Assembly (NCBI RefSeq): GCF_026151205.1
Contig: NC_087078.1
Span: 11,480,175 to 11,544,174 of the forward strand
Length of the DNA: 64,000 nucleotides
Source of the DNA: Bolinopsis microptera
Taxonomy: Eukaryota; Ctenophora; Tentaculata; Lobata; Bolinopsidae
Direction of reading: 5' to 3'
Part shown: one piece after another, positions 36,201 through 51,200 of the stretch
Layout: each line of letters begins with the position of its first letter
Numbering within the stretch: the first letter of the stretch is position 1
Made by a program: the position numbers and the translations under genes
Notes under the pieces: generated by a model
The model's database searches: none
What the model was told of the DNA's origin: nothing
Seen by the model: the letters and a program-made list of their open reading frames with translations, nothing else

Positions 36201-39200
36201 GTTTTTTCTCAACCTCTGTTCGTAGATAGATGAAATTCTTCAATTGATATCTCAGGGCAAGAAGAAATTGAACTAATAGCTTGAAACATCGTGGGGTAAT
36301 CAGATAATGATAGAGAAATATCATACAATAGAAAGGAAAACTTCGTGTCAGCATATTTGAAGAAGAAATGGGCGAAAACGTAAGGGGAAGAATAGAGGCT
36401 AACAGAATTTTGTACTTAAGAGATTATTTGCTAATTTAGAACGGTACCAAACATGTTAATCGTCTCGTAAATTAAATAGGTCCCTTTTAAATAAACGGGG
36501 CCTCCTTTATTGGAACTGTGTATACAGTTCCACCAATCTTACTACGTCAAGAATTATAATTGATTTTTCTGCTTTCAGATAACATCAGCTACAGCATTCT
36601 TCATGGGTGGAATTTTTAAAGGAGGCCCCGTTTAGTTATGAGGGACCCGTTTAGTTTAAGAGGCGCTTAAAATTTTCAAGCGTTATCAACCTTAATTAAT
36701 ATCTCGGTTATGAAACGGGCTTTATCAAAATCACGGGTTTCTAGAGAAATGTGATTTGCAAAAGGTTTGCAAAAGTCACAGTTTTATAGTCTACAATTTT
36801 TGAAGACATTTCCTGGTGTTATCTAAATGAGCTTTGGACGGCTTAAACCAACCACAGAATTTTCTTATTTTAGATAACGCAGAAAATGTTGAATTCAGAA
36901 TCAATCTCATCAGCCGAATTTGTAAATGTTTATCAAAAATGCATGGAAGAGTGCTTTTGTTGTTGTTAAAACTTGTTCAAATCAAACCAATAGCAGTTGA
37001 GTATCTGTATAGTGCCTTACCTATTTTAAACAAGTAGGTACTCCTTATTATGAATCTTAAGATAAAGGAATAGGAAAAAAAAAATCAAATTTCTTACAAT
37101 CATATATTTATCATTAAATGAGTTTTGCATTTTTAACTTGGGTCCCACACTACAATTTAAACTAAGTATAGGTCCTCCATTGCTCGGTTTCCATTTACAA
37201 CAAGAATTTTGAACATCGCACCAACCCAAATGAAAGCGTGTGAAAGTGTTTCCAAAATTTCTTGGAAATTATTTCTAATACAGGGGGGGGGGGGGGGGGC
37301 AAAAGTCAGTGTGCAAACGTTGGCCTTAATAGCTCAGTCACTGAGTGCCTTAAAGAAATAATTCTTTCTGGTATGACTTGCTACCACCACCAAATTCCTC
37401 GAACCATGGTGGTCCACCATGGTTCGAGGAATTTGTGAAAATTTTTCCCGCATTTATTTGATAGTTTGGATAGTCGGTTCGAGCCAAATTTTATTGGATT
37501 GTGTTTGGCCATTCAAATTACGTTTTTGTCCTGAAAAAATTAGAGTTATAGCTTTTCAGATGACAGAGATACGAACCATAACAAGTTTATTCATTACGCG
37601 TGATCAGGTGATTGGCTTACCTAATCACGTGATCAAGGCTGCCCAGTTAAGGTATGGTGTCACATAATCACCCAGTCAATTTGTTAACAAGATACACAAA
37701 ATGCTTGATAAGTTCGTTATTTCTAATCCGTTTTGCCTCGAAATTAGGCGTTCAGCATGTTCAAAGATAACAATGGGCGTGGTCTAAAATTTTCAAATTT
37801 TAGGGACGGAATCATCGAACAGTATGCCATCTGCAAAGCAACAACTCTCAAATATAAAACACGGCTGAGGTATAAGACCCAATGTTTGCACACTGACTTT
37901 GGCCCCCTCCCCCACCCCCTGTTATCTGTATAGTGTATATATATCATTAAATGAGTTTTGCATTTTTAACTCGGGTCCCACGCTATAATTTAAAACTAAG
38001 TATAGGCCCTCCATTGTTCGGTTTTCATTTACATCAAGTATTTCGTACATCGCTCCAGCCCAAATGAATTATTGCTAGTACCAACCCAAATGAATTATGG
38101 CTGGAAGTGGAAAGCGTTTCTTCAAATTCTTGGAAATTATTTCGAACATTGCCGCGGAGGGACTACCAGTACGTGCTTATTTTAATAAAATTTCCTGTTC
38201 TTCTAACTAGAGTCGATCACAATATTGTTATCGCGCTATTTCTCTGCCTTTATTCTCATCTGTGACCTTATTCATTGCCTTTACAACAAACCCAATGCGA
38301 TGATAACGATGGTTTTAAAATAAATCTAGTCGGCTATGTTTTTGGGCTTTTTGACTTTTACACAGGAAAAAAGGATAGTCTTTAGGGGATTTTTACGGCT
38401 TTTGGGGATGAGGTAATCAGCAAAAGCCAAAAATTACTCAATTCCCTTTTTTGTCGTACATCTAGCTGTAGACGACAGGGTGGTAAATAAACGGGTTTAT
38501 CAAGATGAGTATTTATATTGGAAGGGTGATAAGGAAAATTGAGTGAGCTTCGAGCAGGAGATAATATTCATGAACCGAGGCACACGCAAAAAGTCGCAAC
38601 AGTCGGCTAAATGATTAGTAACCTCTAACGGATAGTTCCAGATTCACTAGCTCATTCAGCCTGGAGAAGTTGTGTAAAAATACAATTAAAAAGATTACAT
38701 TGTCTCCTCTTCACTACTGCATATCATGTTCTTAATTGCGCTATTGAATACTGAAAAAGTGTTTGTTGTCTGAGATATTTATACTACGTCACTAGGTGCA
38801 TGGCATTCCAGTATCCTTCTCTCCTCTCAAATTGTTCCAGACACTATTGTCTGCCTTTGTTACTTCTTTATTCACCTGCGTTATTTCGCTCCTCCAAAAA
38901 TTAGCGCTAGACTTGGGTTTTTTACGGTTTTGCAGCCGAACAAAACGGTTTTACATTAACCCTGACTTTATTTAACATTACCCTTGCTGTAATCTTAACC
39001 GCAACCTTAACAACAACCCTGACCCGAGCCGTAACAATCGAATTTGTGTTTAATTAGCCTGTCACTTGACCAAAACAGGTTTTTTGCCCATAACTCCTCA
39101 GGGAAGCATTTTTCCTTTTCACCCTTTTGAAAAAAGGCAATAGTGAAAGGTTACGAATGGAGGTTTTTGAAGAAAAACGCGGATTTTGGAGATTGCAGTA

Positions 39201-42200
39201 GGGGGTCTGATCGAGTATGTCGTGTTCCTTCCGTCCGTTACCAAGCAACGAAAAAGTTGCGCGCGCGAGGATTGCTTGCGGAGATGTGATGTATAGATAG
39301 CCTGTGATCTATGAGTATGAATGCGCGGCGCGACTGTGTTTTAATGTATATGATGCATGTAATGTATAATATTACTATTAGGTAATACGCCCAATTTGTA
39401 AGTGGCACGCGTAGTGTATTGATTTGTACACGAGTATTTCTTGAATTACAGATACAAGTTAAGTTCTACGGCAATTGAACTGAATTTTTTCCCGTATTTG
39501 ATGCATAATTTATCAATATTATTAATATTATGAAAATTGAAGTGAGCTGATTGGAGCTTATACTTAAATTTATAGTAAATGTGAAATGGAAATCTAGCGT
39601 CCGCCAAAACGAAACAACGGGCGCAATTCTTGTTACCCTACGTCATGTGGGGTGATTCTGAATCAGCGTTCAAAAATAAGTCTTGTTGCGTCAATCAGGG
39701 CCTTTACACAAAATTCTATTTGGGCGAGTGATTTATTTTTAAAGTTTTAGTGGGAACGTCTAATGGAGTCTGGCGAACAATAATATTATTACTTTGTGGT
39801 TAAATCACTGAAATTTTTCATCGTCTTGTGAACTAACTTCTAGGATTAATAGTGTTTCTAACGAATAATGCGTAGTCATGTAAATGTTGCAATTTTGTTT
39901 ACAATTGATACTTTTACTATCGAAGCATTATTTTAGCTAATTAGTAGTGACTTTTACGATGAGGGAGTTGTCACGCGCATGATACTGGAGATAGCGAGTG
40001 TTTGTTTGTTTCGTATAATTTACTTACTTTAAGAAAATTCTGTAGGGCGCGGCTGAAAGATTGGCAGACACTCATTTTATCCATATCAGCCTCAAACTGG
40101 GGTATGTTTCCGGATGATTTCCACGTTACAACGTATAAATTTAAACTTTTGGCCAGGGAAAAAAGCTCGTTCTGAGACTTGAACTAGTGAAAGGAGAGAA
40201 AATGTCACTTAAATCAGTGACCACATTATTACTCCCTGTATCTTAACAACAGTTTAACAGCTCATGACCTCATGGGATCCCATGTAGGGCAGGGATACCC
40301 ACCGGGAAGGTGATGAAGCGAAAAAAAGCATTCGGCGGCGTTAGGGCTATTGTTATCACTCAGGCGTACCCGTATAGGAAAATGTTAGTCGAATCACTCA
40401 TTTACAAATTTCATCACCAATTAATTATGAATAATTTGAATACTTGAATACAATGTTTCTGTAGCTGTCGATGAGGAAAGCATTTTTCAGTTTCTTTAAA
40501 GAGCTCTTTTTTGTTTTCGCGGACAAAAATATGTTAAAGTGCCACTGTTCCATTTATTTTTGAATCGATATCCCAATCAGGATTCTACGTAAGTCTATGT
40601 TTGTCTAAATTAGTTTTTACATCGACCGATATAAATTAATGGCAAATTTATCGAGTTGATTGGTGTGAATTTATGCGATTTACGGAATGCATCCCCGCTA
40701 AAAGAGACAAAATTGTCTACTATAGAATTAAGAATTTCGTGACTCCTCTAAAAGATAATACCCTACTTCTTCGTTCGGTCAAGTTCAAAACGTTTCTTAG
40801 GAGGGATTTTTGCGTACTTTACAGAATTATAGCTGGTACCCCTTCAGCTGCTAAGATGAAATCTGCCATTAATTTAATAAAGGATTATCAGCCATTTTAA
40901 GTGAGACTGGACCGTGAAGAGACTTCTTCTTTCGTCACAGTTAAATAGCCCGACTAGCACGTGACTGGCACGAGACCACAGTTAAACCTGCAAGTCATTA
41001 AAAATTCCCAAGCCCCAAGGTAAGTTTTTTCTGGTCTCATCCTCATTGACGACACAATCCAGACTCTTCTAGGATTCTAAGTAAACACTTTAGCTTGTCC
41101 TCTTCATTGACGTATTAACCATTCTAGACCACTTAATGAGAAGAATTAAGTTCAAGGAAATACTGTCGGTCCTTCAGGATTAGGCTTCAACGAGGAACAA
41201 ATTGGTGGACTTCAAAGAAAACATAAAGATATTCAGAATAAAATATGATGCAGTGGCGTTCCTAAAAACTGCACGTGATGATGCGCTGAATGTTTCAATT
41301 GTTGTAGGAGGCGGATGAAATCTAGATAAACTGCATAAACTAATGTAGCAATTAGCGCTTGTACGTCACACCATTTAATACTTGGTAGATGGATCAATTT
41401 TAGATCGCACTTTGAACTAACGCCCACGCAGCCTGGACAGTACTGATCGTAAATAAAGCACGGTAAAACCTCTTCTTACTCACGCGAACGGACAAAACTA
41501 TTATGGCTATCTTTTCATCTCTTTAACCAGCCCAACGCGTTGCCACAACCTTATTTATAACAGATTTCTTTTGATATAAATGAATTATTAATTCCATCAG
41601 ATCTATACAACTTGTTACTCTTACCCATACTGGTAGTTCCAACCCGTAAAACTAAAAGTGCTTTCAGCATTTATCAAGATTTATTAATCCTTTGACTTCC
41701 ACTTCCATCCCCGAGTTAATAGTAGTTTGTGTGCTATTACTATTAGTACCTAATCTACTGTGTATTCTATATAATATGCTGCCGTCAGACCTCACGCGGT
41801 CTTGGTTACGAAAGGAAAGTGACGCAAGATCTGCTCTATAATAATAAAGAGTTTCGTGTTATCAGGGCGTGTACATTCCACCCCGAAGTAACACAAAAAA
41901 CGGTTAATCTTTCAACTTCTAGAGTCTTGGGTGATTTAGGACAAGTTCAGGGTCATTCTAAGTCGTCGGAGTTTATAAGGGTGTCGCCAAACATGTTTTC
42001 GTTTATTTCTAGTTAAAATTTCGCACTCTTTAGTACTATAGTTGAAAACAACTTCACTTATTATCTATACAATTTAGGATCAAATTCAAAATATCTCTTT
42101 TAACTTATTATTATTATTAATTGTGCAGCCCCTATTTATCTTTAATATATTGTATTAATTCCAAGAGTAACCAAGCGAATTTTCCAAATTAAATCAACTT

Positions 42201-45200
42201 CCGTATAGTTATTTCAGTAAAGGAAACGTTTTCATGTATTGGGCCTTGAACGTGGAATGAATGGCCAAATTATATCAGATGATTAAACAGCTTATAGTAT
42301 GCTTTTATTAAATCTCTTAGGACCTTATTTCAGCAAAGTTATGAGGGTGACTTAAATGGGGCGAAAACAATCAGGAGGCCTAAGCATAGGAATAATTCAG
42401 ATAGCATTTTTCGGTATAGATTCTGCACTGTACAACATAGATGCCACTACACTCACAGCAAGTGAAATAACTGACATTTAACACGCTCTTCTAAGTTCTA
42501 ACTACACCGAGGTATATATAAGTATTAAGTATAACACTTGACACAATCTGGTTCACAGCTCAAAAATAAAACAACTGACAAGAAGGACAACTGACGACAA
42601 ACAAGAAGAACAACTGATGACAAACAAGAAGGCGAACAAACACTAAGTTATTAAGAAAGAAACAACTTACTAATCCCAATCTTTTCTAGCTTGTCGTCCA
42701 GGTTCTTACATTCTTCGTCCCATTCCCTGGTTGAGTGAAGATCTTCTTTCTCATTTGACTGAAAGAGTTTTAATCTAAATATTGCGAATTTATTAAGATG
42801 TGTGCGTGTGGTAGACAAATAAGATATAAATCGTAACGGCAATATCGATTTGCGTGAGAGAGAGGAATAAAGTATAGAAAATTAAGATGTGCGGTAAATG
42901 GGAGGTTTACAAATACATAAAAAGGAGAATTCGGGATTTTCGCAAAAATGTCTTTTACAACGTTTTCATAATTTGCCTCAGCTAATAATTCCAGGTCCTT
43001 CGTATGAAGTAGTTCGAGATGAATCTACCGGGATCGGGATAATTTAATTCCTGTTACACCGGCCTCACTCTGTTATCTATGTAGTTTTGTGTGGCCCACA
43101 AAAGGATAGCATGAAGATGCTTTGCCTGCCTCTGGGCTCTGGGGTGTGGCAACCCTCAAAGAAGACGGGGAAATCTATGGGAAAATAAGCGGGGGACAGT
43201 GGCTACAATGAGGAATTATAAAATGAAAAAGGTCACTCCGGTTTGATCCAACGATTCTTGCACAATAGTTGACAATATGTGTTGGTTGTCAAAGATTTTG
43301 TTGACAGAGGTAATAATCCTGAAAAAATTGGCCTCTAAGTTGAGAAATAGCTGGGCACTTTCCTAGAAAATGCTATCGATTTTTAAGATGAACTTAGAAG
43401 GTTGAGAGATAAAGAAATAAGAACTGGATTCGAATTTCTGTAAAATTCGAACCAACAAAGTAGGTTCTCTCCCACGACCTTGTGACAGAGACCATATAAA
43501 TCTTAGCGACGGTTAATTAATTTTGACTGAGACCGTTTTTAATCGACATGGCTAGGGGGCGTTACGTTTCATTAGGTAATAGTTATCATCCATATTTTAA
43601 GTTTTGTAGGCTATTGTCAATTCTTGCACGTGCTATTTTTTACTCTCATTTTATAGACTTTGGATTAACGTTAAAAACGTTCCTGTGTGACAAATTACGG
43701 TATGCACGTTTTCATGAAGTGTTACACTGTACAGTGTGTGGTTAGCTTTCTAATTTCAGTCGTCGTTCTTGAATTAATTGGCAGAGTAATGTTTCGTACG
43801 GGTCCCCGTTCTGCAGTTTTTTGTCACCCCACTTTCATGTACGTGCAACTTTTCCATTTTCAAGATAAGGAACTCCAATATGATAACTCCGTGAAAATTT
43901 GGTTGCCCAAACAAATATTTTATCTCTAATAAGCAATTAGCAACCATAAACATTTCCAAATTTCCCCAGAATGTTAGTAGATCACATCAAGACATGAGCT
44001 TACAATTTGTCTGGTAATACGCCAATAGTAGCAGATAACCCAAATATTGGGGTGATCTAAAGAATTATCAGGTTTATTCATGATGAGTTCAAAAGACCTG
44101 AACCAACCGTTAAACGTGACATAATTCATATTGACAGTTACCGCTCAAATTTAGGCGATATTCCAATAGCATTGCCAAATTAAAAGTCTCCCTGAACCCC
44201 CAACATGCTTCTCCGAGATAAGCCTCCTCCGTGGATCCAATCAACTACCGCTATGGTTCCAGACGTGACGGAACTGTGATAACGGGTAGAAATTAGTGGC
44301 CAGGGGACATAGGCTTGCAACTTGGAGGGGGAGGCATTTGCTTGCAACTTGGGAGTGAAGTTATAACCAGGGGGAGCTTATAGGAATTAAGGTGGATTGT
44401 AAACGGAGGGATGTTAGATTTGCAGCCTTTTTTAAATCTTAGATGAAAATGAAAGGCGACCAGAAATTATGTTTAATCGAATTTATTCTTCTTGAGTGAG
44501 AAGACGAATAAGCGGCATCTACAGGTGAAAATATTTTTTTGCCAGTTTAAGTGGCAGCCCTGATCGAAATCCAGGGCCTTCCTTAACAGACAAACACACA
44601 CACATACACACACACACAAATAAATACTTATGACATGAAAAAGCCAGTCAATAACCATTATCTGGGGGCTCTGGGATTTGTGAGATCATAGAAAGGAACA
44701 ACCATTGAACATAATCTTTTAAACCTATAAGAATAATATAGCTGCCACCACTAACCTGGTCCATTTGACTGGAGTGCTCCGTGGAAATATGCTCAGAAAT
44801 ATGCTCAGATATCTGTTCTGAGATCTGTTCAGATAGAGGTGATGTAACTCGGTCGGGTGACGTCATGCGGTCACTACTGGTCACGTGATCCGGAGTCACG
44901 TGATCCGGAATCCTGCCTCCCTCTTTGTACTGGTGTGGCGGCGACAATATCTGAAGTCAGGAGAATGTTAGGATCCTGTTAATGGATACTTTGCAATGAT
45001 CAATTAGTTTGGATTATGTCAGGCTTTTCCCTAGAAAATGGTTTCTACCTCAGGGGCATATATTGCGGCAATAATAGACAAACCCATTCCCCTAAAAATT
45101 CCACCGAACGCGCACCTAGATTTTTCTACGAATATCTCTCTAGAACGAAACTTTTCTACTTATAATAGCGGCTTCACGACAGTACCACATAATCGGAGGA

Positions 45201-48200
45201 AACCCCTGAAACCCAATGATTTAACAGTTATACTTAACAGTTAACACAGGTACGTGTCCTTTATTGCCTATATAAATAGCTCAGTACCTGAGTATTGCTA
45301 TTAGCATATCGGTTAACCATGTCCTCTATTGGTTTCCTGTTGCTTAAGAAATCCATGCTATCGTTGATAGGGTCCTCAGCAGTGCTAGAAGGGTTAGATC
45401 CCCGTGTGTTGCTGGAGACTGTGTCCTTTCTGTTGAGGTGTACGTTGTGTCCTCCTGTGCAGCTCTGAAATTATCCATTATGAGACCCATTGAGCCTGTA
45501 CCTAAATGGGCGTTGGTAACAGCAGGGGGTTGGGTACGTAACTACATGCCCTGGTAAGTGGTAAATCAAACCCTGTTTCTTTGTCACGCTTCAATGCGAG
45601 CCTGAATCACATTAAGTGGATTATTAAGCAACGATTATTGTGGGAATAGTTGTGAAAAATTATACACTGGAAATTTCAATGACAATGGGTCGAAATATAA
45701 TGTATGAGATTCATAAATTCGGTCACGATCTCTTTCATTCAGTGCGCCCGTTATGGGTCTGAGATTAGCCCATCCTAGGCAAAGCAATTTGTATACTCGT
45801 AACTTCATAATTAATATCCACAAATTGCGGAACAGGCATGCAAATTATTGTATGCCGGACCACATCCCCTGTTTCGGAATAAATGTTTTATTCCGATCAC
45901 AATTTTTTTATAGATAAATCATGAGCATCTGTTTAATCTACACTTTGCTTATATATACGGAAATTTATTTTCGGCTATTTTGAGACTTACTACACAGTAC
46001 ACACCTCTTCATTTTCAATTACACCAATATCAATTGTACATTTAACCTACAATTTTGCACCACGATCGATTTTAATGATAACGATTAAACGTGATTCTCG
46101 ACAGATAAAAACGATAAGACTCTAGCTAGACGGTTCGTGACGCGTCACCTAATCTGTCACGTAACACGTCACGACTAGCAAGGACCAAATCCTAAAACTG
46201 AATTGGTACATTCAACAACTATTTTTATTAGATAAAGCATTGTATTTCGTATTTATAGTGTATCTTGTTATTATCCCGTAACCCGTTTCAAACACCTTGT
46301 TGTCACTAAATTTACTAACGACTTGTTGTATATTTCGGACATGTGGGAACAACAATGTCATTAGCCAAACAATACCGACATTAAACGTAGTTCTTCTTGG
46401 AGCGTTCTCAAATTTGAAATTTCACAGGATTTCTAAAACTGCGGGTAGAAAAACTAATAAATAATTCGACATGACTGTGCCTGTTTTTCTACTCGCAGTT
46501 TTAGAAATCCTGTGAAATTTCAAAAAAAAAGAAGAATTATTATTATTTTAGCACGTTCTACCCTAGTGATGACGTTAGTGCCATGTTCTGAATAACACCT
46601 CGACCTCCCGATAAGTGATATCTAGGTTAATTCGGTTACATATACGCATTCCTAATGCATAAAACAAATATCTTATCGGTCCAGGTAGCAGATTAATATT
46701 TTGTACAACAAAACATGTCAGAGTTGCCAAAAACAGATATGGAGACACAAATTGAAATGATTATTTGGTTTGATTAAGCAGAGAATAAGAGCCTAACTTG
46801 GGCAACATGGATTTGAAACATTGCACACGGCCGAGGTATTCATAGATAATCAGTCCAAACGATCAGAAACTGAACATTTCATGAAGTGAACCGTGAAGTG
46901 ATAAGTATAAATTAAAATTGTGCGATAAACTCCCGCACAACCACGACCTTGTCCCAACGGTTCACACCTACTTTCGGCGAGATTTGCCAGGATTCAGGTC
47001 ACATCCTGACCAAGCCAACAATCCAGCTACCTCTGCCACTGTAAATCATTTCCACGGAACGTCTGATAAAAAGAACCAATTGCGTTTGATTAGATTATCT
47101 TATTAGAACCCCGAATTTGATTCCATAGAAGCAGGGAGACCACGCAGCGCGTGCCTATTTAAACCCTCTACTTTACCCTAAGGTCACATAGTCCTAGTTG
47201 CGTGTCTCACTGGTGCAGGTGCAGTGGAGGCCACCCAATTGCAGTACATGTTTTTAGAGTTTATAGATGTGTTTCACTTTCCGATTAAAAATTCGTCATC
47301 AGATATTGCTCAATTGACATAATTGTATTGAGAAATACTTGATGATAAAGTTTTGTAAAGTATCGTGGACGTAGTTATTATAATTTAAATATTTCCGAGA
47401 GAGAATCAAAACTCTGGTCTTGTGTTTCTGAATACATACTTAATAATAGTATCGATCTTAACGTACGACATAAATTAATTATTAACCTAGTCCAAGAACA
47501 CTTAACAGTTTATAACTCATTTGCATTAATTGACTGTCCCTTTTATACGATTCATCCTTTGACATTAAATTCATCCCAAGTGATCTGTATTCTGTAAGGT
47601 AATTAAGTGGAGGGTAGAATTTGAAACGTCCTTCGTATTCAATTAATTTGGTGCTACATATATACACTACTACAGGGTGTACACTGTACGTGTTGTAGAA
47701 TTATTCAGTTGCACGGCTGGAAAGCGTTAAAAATATTTGATGAGCACTATTAGCGAGATAGTCGCACTGATTGACTGCAAACTTTAGATACGTCTAATCG
47801 GGTGACATGCACAGCTTATCATCGGCCTTAACTAGCTAAATTCTAGAGTCTGCTCCATCAAACCCTACAAAATAGGCTAAAACAACGGAGAGAAAACATT
47901 TGAAAAAATATATTTGAAAATTCTGCAGAAACGTTCGGCAGTAACTGACAACCTGACACTCTAAACTCGGACCTAAGCAACCCGTCGGCGCGTGGTATAT
48001 TTACGGGCTTATCTTGCTTATCTTGCTTATCTTATAAATTAAGATTCTGCCTTTAGTTACTTGCCCGTTTTTTATGTTAAAACATTAAATCATCATGAAA
48101 GTTCTGGACACAACAATGGAGGAACCGCGGCATTAGTTTGTTCCCAGAGACTTCTCCGTGATTAATGGAAGTGGTGGGTTCTTTGCCAGCCATAATGGCT

Positions 48201-51200
48201 CATTGTAGACCAGTCTAACCAATTCTCCGGTTTTCGGGAAATCGGATAAAATTATCGCTTATTTTTATCTCATTTTGTGCAAGTAAGCGTAAGCCATGCA
48301 TATCTACATCGTTCCTTTCACGAGGATTTCACAGGATTTTCAGTTCATCACCATCGTTTTCGTTCATATTTTAAACCTTCTCGAACTTCATTATAAATTA
48401 TTTAAATCTTAACGGTATATTTATCAGTCGTAAACTAACACGTAACAATTATCAGAAGAGAAAGCAAGCAGCAGTATGTCTAACAACCGAGGTGAACTGA
48501 TCGCCTACATCAAGAGGCTGGGATACAGTGAGAAGATCGCAGAGGAGGTCCTCCGACAGAGAGGAGATAGGATCAGCAAGTCAGAATTACTGAATTACGT
48601 CGTCATTGCTGCCTCCAAAAACAAGGTAACATTTCAGTCCTGTTTTTAAATGATTGTTGAATTTCTAGATTTTTTAAATGCGGCAAAAGTTTTTGTTTCA
48701 TCACGTTGCCAACGCGTCGGTGAAAATCACAAAATTGCACTACAGTCTTGTAATTCTGAAATCGAGACAAAAAACTAATTCCATGACATCATCAGGACGT
48801 CAGAACAAAACCAAGTGCAGACTACTTAAACAACCAGGACAGCTTCAGAAAACCTGACGGGTCAACACTGAGAAAACCACTTTGGAAGAGGAAAAACAAC
48901 AAGTGAGGGGTACGAAGACATCACGTGACACCCCGCGTGTTAGGAGCAACGCTCTGAATAAAAATCAGAATTGGAAGAACCGCATCAACATTGACAGATT
49001 CACTAAGGTATTGCTTGTAAGAAACAATCGAGGTTGAGACCCAAGACTGTCTTCAGAATAAATGACCCGTTTGTCGCTTTTACTGTAATGTTAATTGTTA
49101 TGAAGTTTATTGTATTTGTCTACGATGTTGTTGCCTTCTTTCTCAGAACTACGACCATATCTATTACAGTTCTACTTTTAGTGTGTGTTTGGGATCGTTC
49201 ACATATTACGTAATCACTGAGGGGGAGGGAGGGGGTTTCTAGATGATTACGCTGGTGTTATTTTAACAAAATAGCGATGTGTAAACTGATCACGGAGGGG
49301 GCGGGGGTTAAAATTGGCAAAAGTGATACTGATTACGTAATATCAAATATATAGTGAACGACCCCTAGTCTTTGATCAGCTTAATCAGATGGGAAGGGTA
49401 AGGGTTTATACAATAAACTACATTTGGCGATGAAATGTTCGTTTACAGATTAGTTTATTTGTGATCTAACCATAACTTAAGCTTAGCCTAATGATGCACT
49501 TCTTTTCAAGGTTTTAGATCAATTACGATTTGACTAACTCCATTGTCCTAGCACGGATGTGGCCAAAAATGCTGGGGCTATTAACGTAATTTGCACAATA
49601 TCGATTATTTGCACAATAGCTTCATGCTAGAATAAAATGAGGGGAGTAAAAATGGCCGCATATCTAGTTATAATCTGCACGTTTGGCCCCAAACGTCTTT
49701 AAATGAGATAAAAGATGATTTCAAGGGAATGATTCAGCCTTGAAAGCTTGAATCAACCAACATAAGGCGTGCTCGCAACAGCAGATAAGTCAATGTTTCT
49801 CCAGAAAAGATGACGTAATAATTACGCCATGTTTTCCGCAGAAAAATTGACGCATTTGCCGGATTATTGCATTACGGTAATGTGGCATCAACCCATGACC
49901 CGCCTTAACTCACTACTTATAATCCTTATCGCAATCTGAAAATGATAAAAGCACTCTATCTACTTTCTACAATATCGAAAAATGTTGCTAATAATAGCTG
50001 ATTTGGGTTGGTCATTGGTCTGTGGTCACTAGTCACCAGGTGCGGTTGAGACTTGTCTAGTAGTGCAGCTGGGAGTTTAGCATAAACGGGAAGAAAGGGG
50101 CAGTTATTAACCTCGGCAAAATATTTTAAAGCACGTGGGAAATAGTTTTCTGATTAAGCTGATTTCACAAATTAAACTTCTTTCATTAAATTACCAGAGC
50201 ATGGATAGGAATTGATCTATAAATCCACTAAATTGTGCAATTTATAGTTAAGAAAGTAACAGGTAGTTGATATTTTCATAACTGATCTTAGCATTTTATA
50301 ATGCAGTAAGAATACTGTAGCTTTAGCTGTGCATTTTCTAGACGTTTCACTTATCTGCAGACCTCTGAATTTTTACCGCTATTTGTACAGCCATGATAAG
50401 TCTGTTAAATAAAGTTGGTGGTTGAGTTTGGATAAGAAAAAAGGAGTGTATTTTACACACTTTTAACAGATCAATCTCAACGGCAAACTTCATTAAACAG
50501 TTCACAAATAATTAATTAATCATGTGAAATTTCTCACATATTCAGCAGATTGTTGCAATCAGTTATCAGAACTTCTTGTTTACTAAGATACCTAAGGCTC
50601 TACCTTAAAAGAGCGTTTCATTTATGTTATATAATGTAAATTGTTGGGTCATTCTAATGTGCGGCCAAAGAAAGATTTGTCACAGAATTTAAAAGATTTA
50701 CAAGAAAGTGTTGACATTTTTGGACACAGAATGACCAAGCAAGCTTATTTTAAACACTCATTCCTGAATCTTGGGAATGATCCTGTTAGTTGCATGATGT
50801 ATTTGAATAACATGATTCGTAACTATAAGCCGTAGATTTTTAGACTTGATCACTGGTGGTAAGCCCTATTTTCATAGGCACGTGACAGCCATTAAGGGGG
50901 CAGGGGGGGTCTTCATGGAAATTTTCTCAAAATCGACTTTTTAGTTGTTTCTGTTAGAGGGGAGTAAAATCTATCAGATACTTTTAATCCGATATTGTTC
51001 CTAGCCGAAATTATTGCCGGTAAAAGGTCTATGCAAAATTTTGAGATAGGCCTTTAAACATTTTTTATTTGATTTTTAAAATCTTGGACCTCGAAAAATC
51101 GTCAAAAAACCAGGTCCAAGATTTAAAAAATCGAATAAAAAATGTTTAAAGGCCTATCTCAAAATTTTGCATAGACAATCTCTTTTAAATGATCCTTAGA

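Noticed and set aside
50641-50835. 64-codon plus-strand ORF with protein-like composition
   Set aside because: No ATG at the start, no convincing splice sites and no family; kept only as a remark in the intron entry.
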